DNA of 64,000 nt. It comes from Nocardia donostiensis (GTDB taxonomy: Bacteria; Actinomycetota; Actinomycetes; Mycobacteriales; Mycobacteriaceae). Every line of letters starts with the position of its first letter. Position 1 is the stretch's first letter. The notes under the pieces were generated by a model that was not told the DNA's origin, did not search any database, and saw only the letters and a program-made list of their open reading frames with translations. Shown piece after piece: positions 57,592-64,000 of the stretch. Where the stretch lies: assembly GCF_002081715.1 (NCBI RefSeq), contig NZ_MUKP01000013.1, positions 62,001 through 126,000 on the forward strand, given 5' to 3'. Both the position numbers and the translations under genes were made by a program.

Positions 57592-58730
57592 CTGCTCGTC
57601 GCAACCGTCGGGCCGGAGTTGAAGACCTCTGGACGAAGGAAGAGCGCGATGACGACGGGACAGTCCGGCGCGTTCCATCCAAGCTGTACGGCAAGGGGAA
57701 ACGTTGGCGCGGCCGGTACGTCGACGACGCTGGCAACGAATACACCAAGCGATGGGCGCGGAAGGTCGACGCTCAAGCGTGGCTGGACCAGCAGACGGCC
57801 GCCCTCATGCAGGGCACACACGTGGCGCCGAAGAATGCCCAGATCACCGTCCAGCAGTGGTGTGACGAGTGGGTGAAGGGTTACCGGCGCCATCGTGGCA
57901 GCACTGTCGAATTGGCGGAGCAGCATATCGGGCGGATCACGGCGGAGTTCGGCAAGTTACCGCTATCGGCCGTGCGCCCCTCCATGGTTAAGGCTTGGTG
58001 CGCGAAGATGAAGGCTGAGCCACTGGCCGACAGCTACGTCTATTCGCTGCACTCCCGCTTGGCGCAGATCCTCGGCGACGCGGTACACGATGGCATCTTG
58101 GCGCGTAACCCATGCTCGCGGCGCACTTCGCCGCCGCCGGGCAAGCAGAAGGTGTATGTCGCGACCACTGAACAGATATGGCAGATCCACGACGCGATGC
58201 CGAAGCACCTTCGGGTCGCGATCCTGCTCGGTGCGTTCGCTGGCCTTCGGATTGCGGAGGTGTCACAGCTACAGGTCGCTGACGTGGATTTCATTCGCGG
58301 CGTCGTCCATCCCAAGCAGCAATGGAAGGACCAGCCACTCAAAACCGACGCCAGCGACGCACCGGTGCCGATCCCGTCCGAACTGGCGCTGATGTTGTCG
58401 GCGTCGGTGAAGCAGTGGCCGGGCGTGCATCTGCTCTGTAATGAGGTGGGCAAGCCGGTCTCGCCTTGGACGCTGCGTAACCATCTCCGCACCGCCAAGG
58501 CGACGGTGGCAGATCTGCCGGAGTCGTTCAGCTTTCACGACTTGCGGCACTACTACGCGAGCCTTCTCATTGCGAAGGGCGCCGATATCAAGACTGTTCA
58601 GGCGAGGATGCGTCACGGCAGCGCCATGACCACGCTCCGCTACTACGCACATCTGTGGCCGGACGCCGACGAAGCGACACGAACCGCGGTCGGTGATGTG
58701 CTGCGAGAGCGGACAGTAGCCACTGCCTAG
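57588..58730 (+). CDS. int: Tyrosine recombinase (integrase)
   Basis: 380 residues. N-terminal AP2-like arm-binding segment (GKGKRWRGRYVDDAGNEYTKRWARKVDAQAWLDQQ), SAM-like core-binding domain, and catalytic domain with Arg221 (FAGLRIAE), His317-x-x-Arg320 (HDLRHYYAS) and nucleophile Tyr352 or Tyr353 (TLRYYAHL). Ends 77 bases before attR, the usual place. It recombines the 54-bp repeats in ccsB. Confidence 0.95.
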   Translation: MTARRNRRAGVEDLWTKEERDDDGTVRRVPSKLYGKGKRWRGRYVDDAGNEYTKRWARKVDAQAWLDQQTAALMQGTHVAPKNAQITVQQWCDEWVKGYRRHRGSTVELAEQHIGRITAEFGKLPLSAVRPSMVKAWCAKMKAEPLADSYVYSLHSRLAQILGDAVHDGILARNPCSRRTSPPPGKQKVYVATTEQIWQIHDAMPKHLRVAILLGAFAGLRIAEVSQLQVADVDFIRGVVHPKQQWKDQPLKTDASDAPVPIPSELALMLSASVKQWPGVHLLCNEVGKPVSPWTLRNHLRTAKATVADLPESFSFHDLRHYYASLLIAKGADIKTVQARMRHGSAMTTLRYYAHLWPDADEATRTAVGDVLRERTVATA

Positions 58731-58735
58731 AAGTA

Positions 58736-58754
58736 CTGCGTACTCACTGCGTAC
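58736..58754 (+). promoter_or_regulatory. Integrase arm-type sites, right end
   Basis: Two CTGCGTAC copies 11 bases apart (58736-58743, 58747-58754), between the int stop and attR, matching the pair at the left end in sequence, spacing and orientation. Confidence 0.65.
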
Positions 58755-58806
58755 CCGGGGGATCGTCACTGGTACCCGGATAGCTGTTCTCGCAGGTCAG
58801 GGCACC

Positions 58807-58860
58807 TCAGCTCAGTCCCGCGTAGCTGTGCAGACCGCTGATCACCATGTTGATGATGAA
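58807..58860 (-). repeat. attR: attR: 54-bp direct repeat within the ccsB 3' end
   Basis: Second copy of the bounding repeat. It begins at the ccsB stop codon and covers exactly 18 codons (Phe308 to stop), including the conserved C-terminal LHSYA with His318, so integration leaves CcsB intact. Confidence 0.93.
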
Positions 58861-59781
58861 CAGGTTGAACAGCATCGCCACGAAGGCCGCGATATTGATC
58901 CAGGCGGCCTTGGTGTCGCGCCAGCCGGAGGTGGCGCGTGCGTGCAGGTATGCGGCGTAGAGCACCCATGCGATGAACGAGCAGGTCTCCTTCGGGTCCC
59001 AGCCCCAGAACCTGCCCCAGGCCGCTTCGGCCCAGATCGCGCCCAGAATGACGCCCGCGCCGAACAGTGGGAAACCGACGATGGTGGTGCGGTAGGCGAG
59101 CCGGTCCAGCATGCGGGCGTCCGGTAGGCGGCGGGCGATGGTGCCGAGGATATTGTTCGCCTCCGCGCCGTCTGGCTGACGCAGCCGGTACAGGAACAGC
59201 AGGCTCGCCACACCCGAAACCAGGAACACGCCGCTGCCGACGCTGACGATCGTCACGTGCAGCGGCAGCCAGAACGACCGCAGGGCCGGGACGACGGGCG
59301 CAGCGTCGGCATACAGCACGGTGCCCGCCAGGAACATCAGGATCAGCATCGGCACCAGCAGGAACACCCACATGGAGCGGTACCGCGCATCCCGCATGAA
59401 CACGATGCCGACCACTGTGGCGGCCGCGCACGCCATGGTGACGAATTCGTACATATTGCCGAGCGGGAACCGGCCGGTGGCAAACCCGCGCAACACGATC
59501 GAGAGCACATGCAGCGCGATCGCCACGAACAGCACGGAGAACGCCATATTGCCCGCGCGCTCCGATAGCGGTGGGCGCGGTGTCTCGGTGATTTTGCCCG
59601 GCCCGTCCGGCGCGGTGGGCGGTTTTTCGCCGCCTACGGGCACGAGTTCGCGCTCGACGACCTGTTTGGTCCGCGCCGAGGCGTACTGCACGATCAGCAG
59701 CACCAGCACCAGCGCGTAGACGACGATCGCCGATTTGAAGGCGAGGTCGCTGTAGCCGGCGAGGGTCTCATCGATCGGCAT
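58807..59781 (-). CDS. ccsB: Cytochrome c biogenesis protein CcsB (CcsA-type heme handler)
   Basis: 324 residues, about eight membrane spans. Tryptophan-rich heme-handling motif WGRFWGWDPKE at 255-265, candidate heme-ligand His at 91, 175, 280 and 318. Works with ResB in system II to move heme across the membrane and attach it to apocytochrome c. ATG directly follows the resB stop. The 3' end is the target of the integrated satellite but the frame is complete. Confidence 0.94.
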   Translation of the reverse strand: MPIDETLAGYSDLAFKSAIVVYALVLVLLIVQYASARTKQVVERELVPVGGEKPPTAPDGPGKITETPRPPLSERAGNMAFSVLFVAIALHVLSIVLRGFATGRFPLGNMYEFVTMACAAATVVGIVFMRDARYRSMWVFLLVPMLILMFLAGTVLYADAAPVVPALRSFWLPLHVTIVSVGSGVFLVSGVASLLFLYRLRQPDGAEANNILGTIARRLPDARMLDRLAYRTTIVGFPLFGAGVILGAIWAEAAWGRFWGWDPKETCSFIAWVLYAAYLHARATSGWRDTKAAWINIAAFVAMLFNLFIINMVISGLHSYAGLS

Positions 59782-61416
59782 TTATCCATCTCCCGTGCTC
59801 TTGCCGTCCGGCTGGTCCAGCAGCCGCGTGCGCAGGCGGTCGAATTCTCCGCCCCAGCCTGCCTGGTCGGTTCTGGCCAGCCCGCCCATCTCTACTACGG
59901 CTTGTCGTTGGTCAACGGTACCCTTCGGGACCACCCGGAGCCAGATCCGTCGCCGCGAAACCAGCAGCGACACCAGCAGGCCGCCCATCATGGCGAGCGC
60001 GCTCACCAGCACCCACTGCTGCGCCGGGTCATGCGATACCTGCAGGTTGACGAACTCCTCCGCACCGTCGAAAGTCACCTGCACCCCGTTGGACAGTGTC
60101 GCCGTCTCACCGGGACGCAGATTGGTCCGGGTTTCCTTGGTCAGCCTGCCCTGCCGGATCAGCTCCTGGTCCAGCGCGAACAGCGACTGCGAGCGGCCAG
60201 TGTCCAGCCCGGTGTCACCGCGATAGATGTCGATCGCTACCGCCGGATCGGTCATCGCCGGATACGACGACGACAGCAGCGAACCGTGGAAACTCGCCGT
60301 GGGCGCGAACAGGCCCTCGATCGCGATCTGGTTCTTACGCCGCTCCTCCTCCGTGGCATACAGCCCGCCGGGCGGGTCGATGCGCAGCACACCGGCCGAC
60401 AGGAAGGTCTGCATATCCGTCGGCTGCCACTGGATGGTTTCGGTACGGGTCTGCCCGCCCGGGAAGGTGACGGTGAAGGTGGGGGCGTAACCGTGTCCCT
60501 GCAGGTACACGCGGTCGCCGCCGACTCGGAGCGGGTGATTGACCCGGAGGGTGGTGTCGCGCCAGGTGCCGGTGGTGAGGTCCTCGCCCGCCTGATAGGC
60601 GATATTCGAGGTGAACATCTCGGCTTGACCGTTGTCCAGGTAGTCGGCTCGGAAATCCTTCACCCGGACGCAGATCGGAGTCATCCCGGTGCCGTCGTTG
60701 ACATTGCCGGTGCGGAACGAGTCGAATACCGCGGGTGAGGTGGTGCAGATGCCGGGGCCGTTGTTGGCGATCACAATGACCTGGCCCTCGTAGCCGAACA
60801 TTTTGCCTGCTGCGATCGCCACCAGCAGCCCGACCAGCGCCAGATGGAACACCAGGTTGCCGAGTTCGCGGGTGTAGCCCTTTTCCGCGGACAGGGTCAG
60901 CTCGCCGTCGCGTTCCCCCGGCCGCACCTCGGTCCGCCACCCGCGCAACCGCGCACGGGCCTGCTCGATCACCGCGTCGGGGGTGGCGGTGACGGTGGTG
61001 GCGTGGTGGTGCGGCAGCCGGGACAGGTTGCGCGGCGCTCGTACCGGCGGGGTGCGCAGCGCACGGAAGTGATCCACCGACCGAGGCAGGATGCAGCCCA
61101 CCAGCGAGATGAACAGCAGCACGTAGATAGCGGTGAACCAGAAGCTGGAAAACACGTCGAACAGTTCGAACCGGTCCATCCACGGACCAATCCTCGGCCG
61201 GTCGGCGATGTAGTCGGCGACCTTCTGTTCGTTGAGGTTGCGCTGGGGCAGCAGGGCGCCGGGGATGGCGGCCAAGGCCAGCAGGAACAGCAGCACCAGC
61301 GCGGTGCGCATGCTGGTGAGCCCGCGCCAGCTGTTACGCACGAACGCCCAGGCGCGGCCGGGCAGCGATTGGCGAGGCGGGCGCGCGGGAGCGGCGGGCC
61401 GGTCGGTCACGGTCAT
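59782..61416 (-). CDS. resB: Cytochrome c biogenesis protein ResB
   Basis: 544 residues with four membrane spans (about 35-55, 80-100, 170-190, 480-500) and a large extracytoplasmic domain (about 195-470), as in Ccs1/ResB. Partner of CcsB in heme ligation. ATG 61416 overlaps the ccdA stop (ATGA); the longer open frame upstream is ccdA sequence. Confidence 0.92.
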   Translation of the reverse strand: MTVTDRPAAPARPPRQSLPGRAWAFVRNSWRGLTSMRTALVLLFLLALAAIPGALLPQRNLNEQKVADYIADRPRIGPWMDRFELFDVFSSFWFTAIYVLLFISLVGCILPRSVDHFRALRTPPVRAPRNLSRLPHHHATTVTATPDAVIEQARARLRGWRTEVRPGERDGELTLSAEKGYTRELGNLVFHLALVGLLVAIAAGKMFGYEGQVIVIANNGPGICTTSPAVFDSFRTGNVNDGTGMTPICVRVKDFRADYLDNGQAEMFTSNIAYQAGEDLTTGTWRDTTLRVNHPLRVGGDRVYLQGHGYAPTFTVTFPGGQTRTETIQWQPTDMQTFLSAGVLRIDPPGGLYATEEERRKNQIAIEGLFAPTASFHGSLLSSSYPAMTDPAVAIDIYRGDTGLDTGRSQSLFALDQELIRQGRLTKETRTNLRPGETATLSNGVQVTFDGAEEFVNLQVSHDPAQQWVLVSALAMMGGLLVSLLVSRRRIWLRVVPKGTVDQRQAVVEMGGLARTDQAGWGGEFDRLRTRLLDQPDGKSTGDG

Positions 61417-62279
61417 ATCGGCAGCGTCACCTCGGCGACGAATGCGTCCCGCACCCACGCGACGAACTGGTCCCAGGCGCCGGTGACCAGCGCGACCCCC
61501 ACCGCGATCAGCAGCAGTCCACCGATCACCTGAATGGCTCTGGAGTTACGGCGCAACCAGCCGACTCCGCGCAGTGCGCTGGCCGATCCGAAGGCCAGGA
61601 TCACGAACGGCAGCCCGAGGCCAACGCAGTAGGCGATGATAAGGGCGACACCGCGGACCGCGGTGGTGCCGTCGGTGCCCGCGGCGACCGCCATCACCCC
61701 GGACAGGGTCGGCCCAAGGCAGGGGGTCCAGCCGAGCGCAAAAACACCGCCCAGCAGTGGTGCACCCGCGATACTGGTCAGCCTGCGCGGCTCCAGCCGG
61801 GTATCGCGCTGCAGCGCCGGGATGAGACCGAGGAACGCCAAACCCATCACGATGGTCACTACGCCGCCGAGCCGTTGCAGCAGCTCCCGGTTCATGTTCA
61901 ACGTCTGGATCACGCCGAAAACAGTGGCGGTGGCCAGCACGAACACTACGGTGAAACCGGCGACGAACAATCCCGCCGCCCCCGCGACCCGGATCCGCCC
62001 GTTCCCGGTCCGCACCGGTTCGGCGACGACAGCCGCACCACCCGCAGGCCGCGCGCTTTTATCATCGCGCGCCCGCTCGGCCTCGGCAACCGTCGCGGGC
62101 GGCGACTGCGCGCCGACCAACCCGGCCAGGTAGGACAGATAACCGGGAACCAGCGGTACCACGCACGGCGATGCGAACGACACCAGCCCGGCCAGCAGGC
62201 AGGCGCCGAGCGCCAGCAGCAGCGGACCCGAGGCCGCCGTCTGCTGAAACGATTCACCCACCCCGGCCAGCACTGTCAT
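61413..62279 (-). CDS. ccdA: Thiol-disulfide transporter CcdA
   Basis: 288 residues, six membrane spans. The two redox Cys are in [14 protein letters not shown] (about 39) and GWTPCLGPT (about 187). Carries electrons from cytoplasmic thioredoxin to ResA to keep apocytochrome Cys reduced. A cytoplasmic loop of about 40 residues (65-100) is longer than in the short CcdA forms. Confidence 0.93.
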   Translation of the reverse strand: MTVLAGVGESFQQTAASGPLLLALGACLLAGLVSFASPCVVPLVPGYLSYLAGLVGAQSPPATVAEAERARDDKSARPAGGAAVVAEPVRTGNGRIRVAGAAGLFVAGFTVVFVLATATVFGVIQTLNMNRELLQRLGGVVTIVMGLAFLGLIPALQRDTRLEPRRLTSIAGAPLLGGVFALGWTPCLGPTLSGVMAVAAGTDGTTAVRGVALIIAYCVGLGLPFVILAFGSASALRGVGWLRRNSRAIQVIGGLLLIAVGVALVTGAWDQFVAWVRDAFVAEVTLPI

Positions 62280-62473
62280 CGTGGGCCTCGGTCCGTTCGG
62301 CCGCGCTCACCCGACGGACGTGATCCGGTCACCCTGCGGTCCGGTCCCGAGGGCACCGCGGGCCGCAACACCCAGGAACCGAGCGGCGACCGCACCAGTA
62401 CCTCGGCCCGCACCCCGTGCGGCGGCCTACCCGAGCCGTACCGGCGCACTCCGCGCGATCGGAAGCTTTTCAT
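62276..62473 (-). CDS. Possible small basic protein between resA and ccdA
   Basis: 65 residues, very Arg-rich ([20 protein letters not shown]). It overlaps the resA stop by four bases (ATGA) and the ccdA start by four. That exact fit, and otherwise a 190-base hole in a fully overlapping operon, suggest it is translated, perhaps only to couple ribosomes. The composition is also that expected of a chance frame, and no homology is recognised. Confidence 0.4.
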   Translation of the reverse strand: MKSFRSRGVRRYGSGRPPHGVRAEVLVRSPLGSWVLRPAVPSGPDRRVTGSRPSGERGRTDRGPR

Positions 62474-63096
62474 CGCACACCTTCCGCTGCGACTCTCTGT
62501 ACCACCGGCAGCAGATCTTCGGCCAGTAGCGCCCGCAGGAACACCGCGGCCACACGATGGTCGCGATCGAGCACAAGGGTGGTCGGGATGACGCTGGTCG
62601 GGAAGTCACCCCCGAGCGCGAGCAGGGTGCGCATCGACGGGTCGTAGATCGACGGATAGCCGACCTTGTTGTCGATCACGAAATCCTGCGCCTTGTCTCG
62701 CTGCAGGTCACGGACATTGATGCCGAGGAATGCCACACCCAGATCCTTGGTCTGTTCATAGACCTGTTCCAGCGCGGGCGCCTCGGCGCGGCACGGCCCG
62801 CACCACTGCCCCCACAGGTTGATCACCACCACCTGACCGGGGAAATCGGACACCGAGACGGTTTCGCCCTCGTTCATCAGGTCCGATCCGGACAGTTCGC
62901 CGATGGTGCCGCGGGAAGCAGGCGGATCGTAGAAGATATCGGTCCGGCCACCGGGCGAGACGAACTCGAAGGTGCCGCCGGACGACACCGCGTCCGACCC
63001 CGTGGAGCATCCGGCCAGCGCGTCGACCAGGCAGACGCAGGCGAGCAGGACCGGGAGCAACCGGCCCCGACGCGGCAACGGGATCGACAGTCTCAT
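62470..63096 (-). CDS. resA: Thioredoxin-like lipoprotein ResA/TlpA
   Basis: 208 residues. Lipoprotein signal ending LAGC (Cys30), then a thioredoxin fold with WCGPC (Cys99, Cys102) and cis-Pro region SVIPTTLVLD. Reduces the CxxCH disulfides of apocytochrome c at the outer membrane face, fed by CcdA. The ATG overlaps the stop of the phosphatase gene by four bases. Confidence 0.93.
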   Translation of the reverse strand: MRLSIPLPRRGRLLPVLLACVCLVDALAGCSTGSDAVSSGGTFEFVSPGGRTDIFYDPPASRGTIGELSGSDLMNEGETVSVSDFPGQVVVINLWGQWCGPCRAEAPALEQVYEQTKDLGVAFLGINVRDLQRDKAQDFVIDNKVGYPSIYDPSMRTLLALGGDFPTSVIPTTLVLDRDHRVAAVFLRALLAEDLLPVVQRVAAEGVR

Positions 63097-63917
63097 GCGC
63101 CGTGCACCGTGGGGTCCGAACCTCCCGCGGGCTCGGAGTAGACGATATCGACGAGTGTGTCGCCCCGGTAAACCAGCGAAGTGAGCGAGGCAAGTGAGCA
63201 CTGCCGCTGCCGCGGATCGTGCCACAGCCGCTGCCCCTGCAGGAACCGGCGCAGCGTCCACACCGGCAGCTGATGCGAGACCAGCACCGCCTCGCGGCCC
63301 GCCGCCTCCACCCGAGCCTTGTTCACCGCGGCCAGCATCCGATGCGCGACCTGTAGATACGGCTCGCCCCATGACGGGGTGAACGGGTCACGCAGCTTCC
63401 ACCAGTGCCGGGGTTTGCGTAGCGCGCCGTCGCCGACCGAAACCCGCAAACCCTCGAAGGTGTTGCCCGCCTCGATCAGGTTTTCGTCGGTGCGCACCCC
63501 AAGCCCGTGCTGTTCGGCGATGGGTTCGGCGGTTTCCTGCGCCCGCTGCAGCGGCGAGGCGATGACCACGGCGATATCGTGGTCGGCCAGCGTGCGGGCC
63601 ACGGTGTCCGCCTGCGCGCGGCCGGTCACCGACAGCCCGAAACCGGGCAGCCGTCCGTAGAGGATGCCCTTGGGGTTGTGCACTTCGCCGTGCCGCACTA
63701 CGTGCACGATGGTTTCCACCGACAGAGCGTCGTCGGTGCCGACGCCCTCGGGGGCGGAGAGGCCGCCCGCGGCAGCTACGGTCTGCACCGTTTCCACTGC
63801 CTCCGAGGCTGCGGCAGCTCGAGTGGTGTCGTCGGTTCCGGAACGGCCTACGGGGCCGGCGTCCGGATTGCCGGTGGGGGTCGCGGCTGGGTCGCGCTCG
63901 GAATCGGGCTGGTTCAC
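63093..63917 (-). CDS. Histidine phosphatase family protein (phosphoglycerate mutase-like)
   Basis: 274 residues. A 65-residue low-complexity Ala/Thr/Gly start precedes the catalytic VRHGEVHNPKGILYGRLPGFGLS (RHG near 75), a second Arg in ASPLQRAQETAEP and His in VLVSHQLPV. Sits between hemL and resA as in mycobacteria; substrate unknown. GTG overlaps the hemL stop (GTGA). Confidence 0.88.
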   Translation of the reverse strand: MNQPDSERDPAATPTGNPDAGPVGRSGTDDTTRAAAASEAVETVQTVAAAGGLSAPEGVGTDDALSVETIVHVVRHGEVHNPKGILYGRLPGFGLSVTGRAQADTVARTLADHDIAVVIASPLQRAQETAEPIAEQHGLGVRTDENLIEAGNTFEGLRVSVGDGALRKPRHWWKLRDPFTPSWGEPYLQVAHRMLAAVNKARVEAAGREAVLVSHQLPVWTLRRFLQGQRLWHDPRQRQCSLASLTSLVYRGDTLVDIVYSEPAGGSDPTVHGA

Positions 63918-64000
63918 GCGCGGGTTCCTTCGGGTGTCGCGCCCGCGGCAGCTTCGGCGGCGGCGGGCAGGGCGGCGGCGATACGGGCGAAAGCGTCCTC
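63914..64000 (-). CDS. hemL: Glutamate-1-semialdehyde aminotransferase, C-terminal end only
   Basis: The last 28 residues are visible (EDAFARIAAALPAAAEAAAG...TRA, then TGA at 63916-63914). The sequence resembles the C-terminus of mycobacterial HemL, and hemL precedes this phosphatase in related genomes. The rest lies beyond the right edge. Heme synthesis beside cytochrome c maturation is logical. Confidence 0.72.
   Translation of the reverse strand, partial: EDAFARIAAALPAAAEAAAGATPEGTRA

Larger units (their letters stand above)
49250..58806. mobile_element. Integrated capsid-encoding phage satellite / phiRv1-like element, 9.6 kb
   Basis: Unit between two 54-bp att repeats in the 3' end of ccsB. 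Right to left: tyrosine integrase, XRE repressor, operators, excisionase-like HTH, second HTH, small genes, TOPRIM/helicase protein, coiled-coil scaffold candidate, HK97-type capsid, then an accessory XRE-TPR regulator with a divergent two-gene operon. Portal, terminase, protease and tail genes are absent. This size and set recall phiRv1 and phiRv2 of Mycobacterium tuberculosis and capsid-forming satellites. It keeps both att ends and open reading frames throughout, so it looks intact and possibly mobile with a helper. Confidence 0.88.

Overview
The window is high-GC chromosomal DNA from a mycolic-acid actinomycete, most likely Nocardia. The evidence is the mce locus beside the rplL/rpoB cluster, a fused HadA-HadB dehydratase, BldC, menaquinone genes with MenJ, mycothiol-type proteins, Cds1 and many GTG/TTG starts. 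Gene order matches the Mycobacterium hemL-ccs-men-grcC-htpX block and the secE-nusG-rplKA-rplJL-mkl-rpoB block.

Layout: (1) 1-2725 is the N-terminal part of rpoB (minus), with a wild-type-looking rifampicin region. (2) 3232-15079 is a minus-strand lipid-import operon mceG-yrbEA-yrbEB-mceA-F plus two Mce-associated proteins, nearly all joined by 1-8 base overlaps. (3) 15326-21803 holds rplL, rplJ with an L10 leader, rplA, rplK, nusG, secE, hadAB, rpmG and tRNAs Trp, Met, Thr and Tyr, all minus. (4) 22018-45405 is mainly core metabolism. Six menaquinone genes (menJ, menG, menE, menB, menD, menA) are spread among yajQ, htpX, grcC, regulators and small enzymes. It also has a 1450-residue assimilatory nitrate reductase fused to a flavoprotein reductase, and a TetR/MFS pair with a visible operator. 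(5) 45417-49042 holds a holin-like membrane protein, a Clp-N/HTH operon with a strong inverted repeat at its promoter, cds1, and bldC with a small membrane protein. (6) 49250-58806 is a complete 9.6-kb integrated element bounded by 54-bp direct repeats, inserted exactly in the last 18 codons of ccsB. (7) 58807-64000 is the cytochrome c maturation operon ccsB-resB-ccdA-orf-resA-phosphatase-hemL (minus), nearly every junction overlapping.

The element in (6) is the most interesting part. It carries a tyrosine integrase next to attR, an XRE repressor divergent from an excisionase-like gene, two palindromic operators between them, a TOPRIM/helicase replication protein, several small early genes, a scaffold-like coiled coil and an HK97-type major capsid protein. 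It has no portal, terminase, protease or tail gene. At its far end is an accessory module: an XRE-TPR regulator divergent from a two-gene operon of unknown function. It resembles the small phiRv1/phiRv2-like prophages of actinobacteria but is more reduced. The best reading is a capsid-encoding phage satellite that depends on a helper phage for packaging and tails.

Starts were chosen by ribosome-binding site and overlap with the upstream gene. All family assignments come from reading motifs, without database searches.
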